Below are positions 1 through 10,537 of a stretch of 64,000 bases of DNA, one piece after another. Positions within the stretch are counted from its first letter, which is position 1; every line of letters begins with the position of its first letter. Under the pieces are notes generated by a model. The model was not told the DNA's origin. It worked only from the letters and a program-made list of their open reading frames with translations, and did not search any database. The translations under genes and the position numbers were made by a program. This stretch comes from Calonectria ilicicola (taxonomy: Eukaryota; Ascomycota; Sordariomycetes; Hypocreales; Nectriaceae), in NCBI GenBank assembly GCA_020809705.1, contig CP085834.1, positions 2,914,001-2,978,000 of the forward strand. Direction: 5' to 3'.

Positions 1-876
1 ACGGGAGGGATATTTGCATCACAACTCACCATGGCTTCAGTTATGGAGAAGCCACTACTCGATTACGCTATCATGGTTTCCGCTTTTTCGGAGAAGTCGT
101 TTACGAATGACAGTGATGTCCTTCGCGCAATGACAGGCGTGATGCGTAGAATTTCAGACAAAATTGGAACAAAATTCCTACAGGGTATGCCTACAATTGC
201 AATGGATTCTTATGTTATTTTTGAAAGAGGACACCGCAACATCCATCGCCGGTCTGGCTTTCCAAGCTATTCTTGGGCCGGTTGGCGTGGTCTTATCACT
301 ATGCACAGAGAAAGCCTTTATAGTGGTTGGGGCCTGAAGGAAACATGGATTTTGTGGCATAAGCGCGACCCCTCTGGGAAGCTAGATCTGATTTGGGACC
401 CAGATTTAGATGATTCAAAACCTCTCAACGGGAAAACTCAAGTCAGCCAGCCGCCTCGCAATGGATACTTCGACCTGGCCACCTCAACTCGTATTTTGGC
501 AGCCTACACAGCTCCAACAGAGCGTCTAAACTTGGTTGGATCGATTCCATCATATCCTCTTCTACAGTTCTGGACAATGTCTGGGTTTTATAAATTGTCA
601 GACATTGGCCCCTTCAACGGTGCTTGCAGTTTGGAGGGCACGGACGGTGAGGAATATGGCCGGATGACGCTTGATGGCTTTGAGGAATTGTCCTTTTTTA
701 ACACAAGTGAACCGCTTGAGTTCATTCTCTTGTCTGAAGGTAATCATATTAATGTGATGCTGATTGAATGGAGTGGAGGCATCGCGGAGCGACGTGGGAT
801 GGGGTGGGTCCGTCATGGTGCACTGCTGGTGAGTTTCTCACCTGGTCTTTTGTGGAAGGAGATTGTTCTGGGTTAA
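1..876 (+). CDS. HET-domain (heterokaryon incompatibility) protein, C-terminal part, cut by window edge
   Basis: The frame is open from base 1, so the first ATG at 31 is probably internal and the HET domain itself lies to the left of the window. What is visible matches the region after the domain in many fungal HET proteins. A block resembling Y..lV..YS.R.LT..sDaL.A.tGv (about residues 10-45 of the ORF) is followed by FPSYSWAGWRG, the hallmark of this class. The end carries ERRGMGWVRHGALL and WKEIVLG just before the stop, also typical. Known family role: HET proteins control cell death after fusion of incompatible hyphae; the role here is inferred. No intron is needed. Confidence is high for the family, low for the start. 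Confidence 0.8.
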   Translation, partial: TGGIFASQLTMASVMEKPLLDYAIMVSAFSEKSFTNDSDVLRAMTGVMRRISDKIGTKFLQGMPTIAMDSYVIFERGHRNIHRRSGFPSYSWAGWRGLITMHRESLYSGWGLKETWILWHKRDPSGKLDLIWDPDLDDSKPLNGKTQVSQPPRNGYFDLATSTRILAAYTAPTERLNLVGSIPSYPLLQFWTMSGFYKLSDIGPFNGACSLEGTDGEEYGRMTLDGFEELSFFNTSEPLEFILLSEGNHINVMLIEWSGGIAERRGMGWVRHGALLVSFSPGLLWKEIVLG

Positions 877-1836
877 CAAAGAGTTATTTGAACGGCACTA
901 AAATTTGGTGTAAAATCCTGGGCTCAATCGCATCGTTCAATAAATCATAGAGTCAATCGACATCAAATCGTTCCAAGCCAACCTGGTTATTGTCTTGTTA
1001 CAATTATAGTGAAACGTATCATATCTTGAAGAATCCTAATTTTGGAGCCACTGTCACAATAATGCGTCACTATTTCAAGGTATAAATTAATGGGGTCGAT
1101 GCTGACCATGTTGGTATTTTAACAACCATGGCGACAGCATTTCGCTCAATGGTGCGATCCGATTCCTTTTTGTCCATCAATCACCACAACAGCGACAGGA
1201 TGGGGTGAACGAGAGCCCCTCAGTTTGCCAAGACGAAAAATTCTCTCGGAATAAGCTGATATTCCGCCCGAGACAATGCTCTGTATGGCTAGTTCAAGGA
1301 GAGCTGAGGTCAAGGGTGTACCCCTCCGCTTGCCCTTTTCTAGCCAAATATTGGCAAGCGATGAGCTGATGCATCAGCGTGGCTAAAACACCATAACCAT
1401 TTTCATCCAATATAGGAGCGGAGGCATTCGTCTGATATGTCACTACACGTCATTATTTTCTCACATATTTACTTCTTTAGATGGTCAGTGCCTCGTAATG
1501 TCTCGCGCTGGGGGACTATTGATTTGACTGTGAAACTTGGGTGGTGTGCCGCATTTTAGGCCAATAGTCGACAGGCCCAGGCCCACCTTGGGGCCAGTTT
1601 ACTGCATGTAACAATCAAGCTCAGTGGACAGTTTTTGAGATCTTTGCTGATCTGGGCACTACTTGCGCAGCGCCACCAACATGTACTCACCCAGCCGCAA
1701 AAGAAGCAACGAGATATGGTCATCGTCCACCAGGTATTCAATTATAAAATTTTGCAGCCTCCGACCCTAACAGCGCTCATGTTCTTTCATCACAGTCCAT
1801 CCAACACCTTCTTCGAAAGGTAGGCCTCGTCCAGTT
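877..1836. other. Gene-less stretch between HET and RelA/SpoT genes
   Basis: About 960 bases. Only short overlapping ORFs of about 60 residues with no recognisable motif. The right end presumably holds the promoter and 5' leader of the RelA/SpoT-domain gene. No repeat or RNA gene was seen. Confidence 0.5.
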
Positions 1837-3369
1837 ATGCCTGGCTCAATCTCCTCCATTAATTGGCAGTCATCCATCCGCTCCGAAAATGACCTGGATG
1901 CTTTTGTGGACCAGGTTTATCGACCGAACCTGGCCCTCTATCAGCAGGCTGCCCTCAAGGCAGAGGAGGCGTGCTGGGGTATTCTCAAAGACGCCGGTAT
2001 ACCGGCAATTATCTCTTCTCGGGCCAAAAACCCAGAGCGACTGCTCGCGAAACTCCAGCAAAGATACAGAGACCCTCAGAAGACAGGCCTCTACACCTCC
2101 TTCCAAACTGTTTACGATGACCTCTTTGATCTTGTCGGGGTGCGCATCGCCCTTTACTTTCCCTCTCAGGATAGGCTTGTGTCGGAACTGATCTCTGGAA
2201 ACGTCATTTTTGATCAGGGCGACAGTGTTGACACGGGCAATGTCGTCTCTAAATCTATGTTGCCCCCGCTATCAGCACCGTCCACCAAATTGACCAACCA
2301 GATTGACCCTTTTGCAAAGGCCAAGCTGGAGAAAAAGGTCAACAAAGGTGTCGACGTCAAGTATATTCCGCCTCCCAAAACTGATGCAGAAAAGCGGGAG
2401 TTGGAGAAGTCGGGTGCTCGAGATGTTTTCCAGGGCTACAAAGCAATTCATTTGCGCGCCAAGTTCAACCCCGCTCGATTCTCGTCCAATGAAAAGGACT
2501 TGAAGGGCATTCCGATTGAAATTCAGATTGCGTCTCTCTTAATGCATTCCTGGTCCGAAGTCAACCATGACCTGGCATACAAGACACTCAGTGGCACGCT
2601 GTCTTCTGATGAGACCCAAACTCTCAACGAAATCAACCAGCTTGTGGTCAAGGGAGAAGGTCTCCTTGGGAATCTCAAAAAGCAGTATGAGGCCAGAATC
2701 AGCCGCAGCAACAAGCCGTTCGAAAATGCTCATGAGCTGGGTGCGTTTCTAGACACATACATGGCGAAAGAGAAGGTGAATCTTGGCCCTGGTTACAAAC
2801 TCGGTGCTGTCCACTGGCTGCTTGCTGTTCTGCAAGTCTGGAAGCTCGGCGAGCCCAACGAGCTGCAACTTGAGCTTGGCGTTTGGAAGGATCAAGCTGT
2901 CAAATCTCCTGTTGCCGAGTCCATTCTGGACTGTGTGGCCAACCACATGGCAGCTGCCAATAACAAGGCGGCACCCAATCTCACTGACGCCAAAAACCCC
3001 CCAAAGTTCACATATGGCTTCAACCCATTCCTTCAAGCGACATTGAACAATGGGTTTGATAAGATGTGTGGGGAAGACGAAAAGCTTGCTTGGGTGTTGT
3101 CCATTTTGGGCCTCGCAGCCAGCTTGGTCGAGGCGCCTAGTACATTGGACAACAATGGGGAATCGATGGCCAGTTATTTTGCACTCTTTCAAGCGGGAAT
3201 GCTAGATGTTACAGACAATTTGGAGCTAGCATCGCCAATTAATAGTAAAGCGGCGAGTGCTCATTGGGGGCGCTTGTGGGTGTGGTTTACCAGCCATAAG
3301 AACGTGCGCATCCGCGCTGCATTGTGGTATGCTAGAGCAAGATTAGGCGAAAAGTTTCCAAAGGTTTAA
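1837..3369 (+). CDS. RelA/SpoT-domain protein (ppGpp-synthetase-like)
   Basis: A single-exon 510-residue protein. Residues about 55-250 follow the RelA/SpoT nucleotidyltransferase fold motif by motif. SRAKNPERLLAKL is the substrate-binding start. FDLVGVRI carries the metal-binding Asp at residue 98. GYKAIHLRAKF resembles the GY.s.H segment. IEIQIASLLMHSWSEVNHD contains the catalytic-type Glu at residue 228, followed by the LAYK helix. In bacteria such domains transfer pyrophosphate from ATP to GDP/GTP. No HD hydrolase domain and no TGS/ACT domains are present, so it resembles a small alarmone synthetase with an added C-terminal helical half (about 260-510) that I do not recognise. There is no signal peptide, so it is probably cytosolic. 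RelA/SpoT-domain proteins occur in many Pezizomycotina, but their product in fungi is poorly defined. Confidence 0.85.
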   Translation: MPGSISSINWQSSIRSENDLDAFVDQVYRPNLALYQQAALKAEEACWGILKDAGIPAIISSRAKNPERLLAKLQQRYRDPQKTGLYTSFQTVYDDLFDLVGVRIALYFPSQDRLVSELISGNVIFDQGDSVDTGNVVSKSMLPPLSAPSTKLTNQIDPFAKAKLEKKVNKGVDVKYIPPPKTDAEKRELEKSGARDVFQGYKAIHLRAKFNPARFSSNEKDLKGIPIEIQIASLLMHSWSEVNHDLAYKTLSGTLSSDETQTLNEINQLVVKGEGLLGNLKKQYEARISRSNKPFENAHELGAFLDTYMAKEKVNLGPGYKLGAVHWLLAVLQVWKLGEPNELQLELGVWKDQAVKSPVAESILDCVANHMAAANNKAAPNLTDAKNPPKFTYGFNPFLQATLNNGFDKMCGEDEKLAWVLSILGLAASLVEAPSTLDNNGESMASYFALFQAGMLDVTDNLELASPINSKAASAHWGRLWVWFTSHKNVRIRAALWYARARLGEKFPKV

Positions 3370-4741
3370 CGATTCAAGTACGGTATTATTAATTATCAAT
3401 TAGGTTGCAAAATCGGGGAGATTTGGAGATTTCTGAGAAATTCACCACGCAATGTAGTTTCATTCTTTTGCATAACCATACATGCCTATTGCCTATGATT
3501 ATTCATTTATGCTCGCGAAATATCGTCATCATTGTGCCTACATATTCTTAGATCTCAGTGGATAGCATCCACAATTACCCTTAGGTCGTTAATCTACTAT
3601 GCCGAGCTGTATTGTGATACAAAAATAGTGAAAAGCTGATTTGGTATCTTCTAGTGATCGCATAGGAACGTCGCAGCAGGGGGCGTTAGAGCAGATTTTG
3701 AACGCAAGAATGAGTTTGTGAGGTCGCAGGTATACCGTACAACTTAATTGGTAACAGCGTCACCAGGTTCATTCGTACGAACAGAAGTATGATGATCAAG
3801 GTTTCTTCAGAGGCTAACAATTAAGTGATGGAGTTCTATAAGTAAAGAATCATGGCATTTATTGAAACCTTGATGACGGTTTCAAAGAGTTCATGAACTT
3901 GATTTTCGGTAGACTACTACAAATACACTGGGAAGCGATGGGTCTTCTTAGACTGGGGACAATCCGGCATTGTTTTATTCCTCCGATGATTCAGGGAATT
4001 TGAGATCGAGAGGCACGGATACTCCAGCCCATTTTCTGCGGGCATCAATGGAACCCCCTGTTTTATTGTTCTTTTCAGATACTAAAAATGCAGTGCAATT
4101 CGAACACAGTGTGGATGCGCTCCCCGCTCTGCCATGTTTATGCATTGTGGCATTTTATGATTTGCTCATGTGGTAAAATTGTAGTCGACGCACAGTGCGC
4201 GCCTAAACTTCACGTGGTCTCAGCAAGACCTCGTACGTGCGCGTGCATACAACATGATAGACCCAAATTTGTTTTGATTGATTAATATTGAATCTAGCCT
4301 TTGCTTCAAAGGGCGCATTCTCTTGCGAGAAGGAAACAGTAGATATTGCCGCGAGGCCAACAGTGACACTGGTTGTGTGAGGCAGCTCGTGCCACCAAAT
4401 ACAAATGGTGGCGGAGTGTCTGTGGCTTTGTACCCCCCACCGTGAACACTGAACATCGGCCAAGAATTAGGTCCGCACGCGATTGTAGCAGGGCGACTCA
4501 TTAATCTCTGCTGCTGGACAGCCCAGAACATAGATATACTAGAATCTTTCTTCATCCATATTAGAGGAGAAGCGATGCGGAGTTTTTGTGGAGCCATAGG
4601 GTGTAGCTTGCGAACATCCTTTCTCGTCAACTGCTAACATATCGGTAATTTCCAGATGCCAAGAGACAAACCCAAAAGTCTGCTTTAAGTAGTTACAAAA
4701 CGGTCCTAATTACAATCATTCCAATTAGATCCGTAGTTTTC
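3370..4741. other. Gene-less stretch
   Basis: About 1.37 kb between convergent genes. The longest ORF, a 136-codon minus-strand frame at 4220-4630, has no domain, signal peptide or splice support. I see no repeat or RNA gene. Confidence 0.45.
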
Positions 4742-5714
4742 CTAGTACAAACATTCCTCGGGCCCCCAATGATCTATTCTCTCATGGTTCGCAAGGACAT
4801 TGGGAGAGAACAAGCATCCCAGAATTCGTCCATCCCTCTCGGCATCAACCCAAACCCGCAATTTGCTGAGCGCAAAGTCGAATTTTACACCCCATGCAAA
4901 AGCATTGGAGCCATCAAACTTGACCAGCTCGAGCTCAACATCAAGTTCCTTCCCAGTATACAAAGTGCCGGTAGTGGTATAAAAGTTCGCAAATTTCTGG
5001 CCCTTGACCGTAATATTCTTTTCTGGATATCGAGGAGTTGCAGTTTCATTTTTTCTAATATCCCCAAGATAAAGCGTATTAAATACTATTTTCGCAGCGT
5101 CTATCGGACTCAATACCTCATGCGGTCCAAGAGGAGTCAGATGAGGTTGCAAATCAATCCTTGCCTCATACGAGAGAATAGTACCGTTCGGACCGACCTG
5201 TAAAATCCTTATCAGTTATGTCTTGTAATACTCCAATACCCGCAGTCATGCAAATCACACGTGCAGGTGTTTGCCATGTTTCTGGTAAGCGAGAGACGAC
5301 TGGCTCTAAAATTACCTTGACATCAAACTGACGAGAGTCAACATCGCGATCACCTATTCTTTGCACGAAAGATACGTGAGAGATGCTATCTTCGTTAATA
5401 TGAAATCGCTCTTTGACGTGACGAACACAAGTGGCGCCAGTGTTGTAATCCATCTGATGCATCAGGCGAACAAATCTTTTGGCGGTTTCCACTACTGGGC
5501 GATTTTCTGAGTGCGACCATGGCGCTGGTTGGTTATACGTATGGTTTAAGACAAAATCAGATCTCTTCAAAAGTTTGCTAGTAAACATGTCTTCTGAAGA
5601 ATCCCAGAAATATGGATGAAGAATCCCAAGCGTATCTGTCGATAGGTGTTGTTCTAGCCATTTATATTCAAAACAGCTAGCCACCGCAAAGAAGAGAACG
5701 ATGAGTAGATGCAT
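4742..5714 (-). CDS. Secreted protein of unknown function, two exons
   Basis: Exon 1 starts at 5714 with a clear signal peptide (MHLLIVLFFAVASC), and exon 2 ends at 4742. Exon 1 stops in frame soon after 5200, while a second open frame continues from about 5197 to the stop. Splicing at the acceptor ACAG (5198) joins them in phase. The donor is not settled: a GTATTA donor gives a 34-nt intron (5198-5231), unusually short, while a GTGATT donor 27 bases earlier gives 61 nt. The product is about 303-312 residues with several N-glycosylation-type sequons and no family I recognise. The second half looks beta-rich, with alternating hydrophobic residues. No transmembrane segment is seen after the signal peptide. 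The alternative is a frameshifted gene rather than a spliced one. Confidence 0.6.
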
Positions 5715-6808
5715 GTTCAGTGTTGAAGAAAAAAGAAAACGGACTGGAGGTCAAATAAAGTTGAAAATACAGACACGACGGGATTTTATATATTGCAGAA
5801 TTTGGAGACCCAGGATATCAAATTGTGGGCAGTCTGACTCCTCACTTTTTTTCATATAGGATTACTTACTCTACAGAGAGATTAGGTGGGATGGCTTAAA
5901 CTCAAACCCAAAGTTCAATTGATTAATCCGGTCTTTTTGTGCATAAATCCATTTGGTTGACACGGCACGTTAAATGATTCGCTCAATTTTGCCTTTACCT
6001 TTTGACTTCACGTAACCTGTGGGCGCTGTTAAAAATTTAATATTTTATGTGATCAAACCTTTGTAAGTACTTTAGGGACGGTTTTAGCTGGGGCAAGGAG
6101 CAACTTTAATATGGATGCCTAATAGAGTTTTTACCCGGGTATCAAAAGTGAAGGATCTTACCGATAGCTGCACTTTAGTCTAGTTGAGTACAAGAACACC
6201 ATGAATTCTAATGTGACACGAGTCATTGTGTATGAATAGTGGGATTCCTCTTTTACACTCTACGAGGAGACACGGTATATCACAGTGCTTTCAGGTTATT
6301 CTCTGCCATTCAAATGATGCAAATTCGTTACATACCTGTCCACACACCGACTAGGCACCTTCTGGATGCACCTTCTGTAACGCCGTCTCAGGCGTGGTTC
6401 ACAAATTCTTTTGAACATAAACTTTATCCAGTTCCTTTGTTATAATCGAATGGGACGAACCTTCCACTGAGTGAAGCATTGTACGATCTAATTGTAACAG
6501 GGGCGTTGTGTGATTCGTGCTGCTAGGTAAGTCAACAAGGTACCCTCCTATTCTTCCAAACCGGTCTCCTTCATACAAAGTTGTAGATTCAACGTAAATA
6601 TATCATTATATAACTTTCCTCTAAACTCTATGAACCACTCATCTCTCTTTCTCTACAAGCCAATAATGGGCCCGAAGAGTGATTAAGCTTAGAACCAGCC
6701 ACAGCTGAACCATGTTATTTGAACCATAACGCTTTTTATTCCTAAAAAGGTTATTCGCCACGCTCTATTCTCTAGGCTTCATTGCGTAAATCGAATAGCT
6801 ACAACTCG
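5715..6808. other. Gene-less stretch
   Basis: About 1.1 kb between the start of the secreted-protein gene (-) and the end of the methyltransferase gene (-). Holds the promoter region of the former. Only a 68-codon ORF without features. Confidence 0.45.
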
Positions 6809-7981
6809 TTAGTCAATTGGCTCCACAAAGCAATAAAATACATACACAGCCCAGTAGGCATGAACCGCGGGGTTTTTCAGGTCCTTTTTGACATCAGTCA
6901 AAAGAAGCCTGACTTCTTCGGGGGACCACCCGAGCCCTCTAGTCAAGGGAACCATTGTGAATGCCTCGAGACCACTGGTCATGTTTTCGTTGTTCCAAAT
7001 CCCAATCTCTTTAAGACACTTCTCTTGAGGCCAAGGGTTACTCGGCCATTTGAACTGAGTTTCAACAATATCCACAAAGCCAATTTGCTCCATGATGCCC
7101 TTGAGCTGCCCAAACTCCTGGAAGGCACGACCGAACTTCTCCGCCGCATCACAACACAGCTTTATGGATCTAGCAAGAGCATGATCATCGCTAAGGGTAC
7201 CATCGTCGGATCTGGCTACAATGTCAATTTCCTGAAGCTCCACGTAACCACCAGGTTCAAAATTTCTGTAAAGGTTAACATGGCTTCTCTTTTATGTTCA
7301 AAAGTCGAGACTTGCCTGTATATCTTCTCAAGATACGCCGGCCAGTTTGCAATACTGGATGTCATCATTCTACTGTGGATGTAATCAAATTTCGCCGCAA
7401 ATGTCCACTCTTCTTCAATGTCGTCCACAAAAAATTCCACGTTGGGCGGAACACTAGTTGTTTTAGCGGTTCGCAGTCACAATATTTTGTCAGTCAATCT
7501 TACAAGCTGGGTTGGATCGGGGACAAATCAACACCAGATACCTAAGAAACTCGGTTAAATGCTGGCGTAATAACCCTGATCAATAATTCAAGCTTACCGA
7601 GGCTTCCGGATGTTCATCTCCAAAGTCCATCGCCCAGATACCCGTGCCAGTTCCAAGGTCTAAAGCCCGTTTGACTTTAAAATCAGAATTGTTTGGTGGG
7701 GCGAGTCCGAGCTTGTCATTGAGGGTGAGGAGAAACAAATGATGTTGCAGGTCTTGAATTTATGAGCATGGCAGTATTTTCGTTGCAGAGAGTGTATCCA
7801 TACCTAGTCTATCGCTCTCTTGCTCATCATTTGGCAGACTATATTCTAAAAATGGTTAGAGGACATAAAATTCTGGGTATTGTGTCAACTCACTTCCTTC
7901 CTTGTAGCGATGGTAAGTTCTCCCATTTTCGCGTCTATAATCGATGATGGAACTTGTAAGACTCTCACTTGACGACGCCAT
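6809..7981 (-). CDS. LaeA-like SAM-dependent methyltransferase, six exons
   Basis: Reading frames and splice signals give exons 7981-7894, 7845-7804, 7752-7598, 7541-7504, 7453-7316 and 7265-6809, which join in phase to 305 residues. The N-terminus has YRRENGRTYHRYKEG and LPNDEQESDRLD, the entry signature of fungal LaeA-type methyltransferases. Motif I is ALDLGTGTGIWAMD (about residues 73-86), followed by VSGVDLSPIQPSFVPPNV and DDIEEEW. After EPGGYVELQEID come SDDGTL and a C-terminal LGWSPEEVRLLL segment, all usual for the family. Length is normal. The family includes the secondary-metabolism regulator LaeA, but most paralogues have no known substrate. The fifth intron (7266-7315) uses a GC donor (AG|GCAAGT). 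The gene is tightly packed, and no biosynthetic core enzyme lies beside it in this window. Confidence 0.9.
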
Positions 7982-8747
7982 CTACCATCCACTATCAATG
8001 AGAGATTAACTTTCTAGTTTTTGCAATCGAAACTAACCGAGCCGAGAACCGAATCCTATAGACCATTAGCTTATCCGTGAGACCCGATGGGGGGATTGCC
8101 AACCTCATCACTGATATGAGCAGATGCCATGGCTGTGAACTAGTTTGATCTGCGTCTTGGCAAAGTTTTTGGGAGAATTGACAGAAACAAAATGAGGGGA
8201 AGGTCAGGAGATTTAGTAGCGTGCCTAAAAGAATGTCCGAGCGACAAGCAAGGGCCAGAAAAGCCAAAAATGATACTAGCCCCGCAGTTATCGCAACCAA
8301 CAGCATAACCCCTTGTCTCTAGTAATTACCCTATACAATGACACGCTGGCTTCCTAAAAACCAGCTGTCAGTTCATATGATGGTTGACAGGAACTTTTTT
8401 TCTCTCCCATAGAGTTATTTGTAAAAGCCTTGACAACCTTCATCCTGCGACCCTCCGCAGCCACTATCTATGCGGGCAGATGATCTTCGTTAACTCTTAG
8501 TACTCACGATAAGTGATATCCCAGCCTTGCAGAGTCGAAAATTTGGACCCAAAAGCATGTCTATAATTGTCTATCTTGCGTTCTAACAAAGTAAAAGAAA
8601 GGAATGATCTTGTACTAGCAGGTACATACTCCATAGCGTAGTCAGCTTAAGGAGAGTCTGGCTTAATTTACATTCTGAGAAGCCTGAGAATTCCTGATAT
8701 CCTGAAGAGCCTCACAGTCTTCACATAATTTAACGAGTTGTTCAAAT
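7982..8747. other. Gene-less stretch upstream of methyltransferase
   Basis: About 770 bases. A 103-codon minus-strand ORF (7995-8306) has a hydrophobic start but ends 14 bases before the methyltransferase ATG and shows no domain. I treat it as chance. Confidence 0.4.
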
Positions 8748-9534
8748 CTACAGCTCGTCGTGCGACTCGTCCTTCTTGTCCTTCTTAGCCCAAGCCTTGG
8801 GGTTGCAACGCTCGTCGCAAATTTCCTCATAGCCCTAGCTGGGTTAGCTTTATTCCGATACAGGACGTCAGTGTTGTACTTACCAAAAGCTTGCCAGGCT
8901 TGCCAACAGCCTCGCAATCCTCCCTCATGGGCTTGCGGTGAGCGACAGACCAGACAAAGCTCCAAGGGCTATAATTGAAAACGATGGGAGTCTCGGGATA
9001 CTTGTGCTTGTAAAGGTCGATGAGGTCTAACGAGTGTTAGGGCTGTCTATCGATATATATAGAGTTTAGACTGACCTTCAAATCTCTCGACAATTGGCTC
9101 GATAGTAGCGCCTCGCACGCCGTAGCCGATGGCAAGGACGTCAAAGTCCACACCGCTCTGGTCCATACGAACTCCAACTTCACTGACTGGGATCTCCGTG
9201 CCAGCCCAAACAGCTTTTTCTACTGTTAGCGGCATTACTTAGTAGGTGGTTTTTGGTTCTTACCATGAACGTTGTATCCAGCCTTGACGAGGTTCAGAGT
9301 GTCATTGCGAATACCAACTGCAACTGGGTCCTGGTCCCAGCCCATGGCATCAATCATGGGGTGATAAGGAGGAAATCCACTGATAATGGTTAGCTTGTAG
9401 CTTGAAAGTCATTTTGGAAGTGCGTACGTGTAGAAAACGTCGACTGAGCCGCATTCATAAGTCTGGGGGGTTGGGGAGGGAGTAGGAGTGCCAATGGCGG
9501 CGAGAAGAGCCAAAGTGTTCTTGATGGTAGTCAT
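8748..9534 (-). CDS. Small secretory-pathway protein ending in HDEL, five exons
   Basis: Exons 9534-9428, 9379-9264, 9219-9076, 9026-8884 and 8834-8748 join in phase to 198 residues. All introns are 44-49 nt with GT-AG ends. The N-terminus MTTIKNTLALLAAIG looks like a short signal peptide, followed by a Pro/Thr stretch. The core has GFPPYHPMIDAMGWDQDPVA, then a VDFDVLAIGYGVRG block and FNYSPWSFVWSVAHRKP. It resembles a conserved group of fungal small proteins with no assigned activity. The last exon encodes a Lys/Asp/Glu-rich tail ending SHDEL at the stop. HDEL is the fungal ER-retrieval signal, so the protein may be kept in the ER lumen instead of being secreted. Function is not known. Confidence 0.75.
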
Positions 9535-9631
9535 GATGGCCGAGAGGGTAAAAGAGGTGTTATGCTTTAGTTGTTGTAAGTCGATTGAAGCTGTGAGTGA
9601 TGAGATTTGTTCAAGTTGGATTGAACAGTCT

Positions 9632-9639
9632 TATATATA
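9632..9639 (-). promoter_or_regulatory. Candidate TATA box of the HDEL-protein gene
   Basis: A TATATATA-like run on the minus strand about 100 bases upstream of the ATG at 9534, a plausible TATA position. Judged from sequence and distance only. Confidence 0.35.
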
Positions 9640-9905
9640 CTAAAATGCAGCCATCAAAGAGTGATAATTGGGTATGATGGACAATCCATCACATTGCCAC
9701 ATGAGCGAGCCGGTTTTCCGTCCCAAGTGGAACCAAGTTTTCAAGACCCATCTCCTACGCATTACGTTGGAAAATATCTCACAGAGACACCGCTCCTAGG
9801 ACGTCATGGTCAATTTGTTGTCACGAAACAAGTAGGAATGGAGTGTCAGTGCGGGATGGCTAGTGCGTGTAAGCACAGAGAAAACGCAAGGGCCAATCCG
9901 CTTAT

Positions 9906-9931
9906 TAAGCGGGATGCTTACCCGCTGGCCC
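9906..9931. repeat. Hairpin motif copy 1
   Basis: The sequence TAAGCGGGATGCTTACCCGC, followed by TGGCCC, folds as GCGGG/CCCGC around a short loop. A near copy sits about 455 bases to the right. Confidence 0.4.
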
Positions 9932-10359
9932 GGGGGGGGGCAGATTTGGTGGGTGGAGAAGCGACAAAGCTTGAAGACGAGATACGAATTTTCGCGAAAC
10001 CGAACAAATGAATTGGCTAGATGCATCATACCGTACATTATGCTAAGGGCGAATTCACAGTTGTTCCTAGTTAAGAATCGTCTAATTGTAGAAAATTATT
10101 TGACATTTCCACGCACCCGAAGACAGAACTACACGAGCTCAATTCCATGCATGAACAATATCGCTGACATGCTTGAACCAATTGCCCAACAATTGATCAA
10201 TCCAAAATTACAGCCGCGATTACTCCTTCAGGGTAAATCATTTTTAGAGTGCAACCCTAGCGTCTCAATTGCCGTTTGATCGATCGGATCTTAAATTAGC
10301 TGCCGGAGTTTAGTGGTCATCTCCGCACACACCAACTATGACGATGGATATTCTTTAGG

Positions 10360-10386
10360 TAAGCGGGATGCGCAACCCGCAGCCCC
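10360..10386. repeat. Hairpin motif copy 2
   Basis: TAAGCGGGATGCGCAACCCG, followed by CAGCCCC. Same GCGGG/CCCGC stem as copy 1 with a changed loop. Possibly the remains of a short mobile or structured element. Confidence 0.4.
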
Positions 10387-10537
10387 GGCCTCGCGGTTCC
10401 AGATGCTTGGTTCGGTCCCGAATCCAAAATATGCATTCATTACACATTTGTAATACACTTGTTTATATATCCTATCGCATCTCTCCGTCTAGGGAAATGT
10501 TCATCGTACGACAGACACTTTTTTCCCTCATATTATT

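Larger units (their letters stand above)
9535..10537. other. Gene-less stretch with two copies of a GC-rich hairpin motif
   Basis: Lies between divergent genes and holds both promoters. Beyond the TATA candidate, it contains a repeated hairpin-forming motif at 9906-9931 and 10360-10386. ORFs on both strands lack any domain. Confidence 0.45.

Noticed and set aside
4220..4630. 136-codon minus-strand ORF
   Set aside because: No domain, no signal peptide and composition like intergenic DNA; no splice partners found.
7995..8306. 103-codon minus-strand ORF with a hydrophobic start, just upstream of the methyltransferase
   Set aside because: Ends 14 bases before the methyltransferase ATG, has no domain and falls where that gene's promoter should be.
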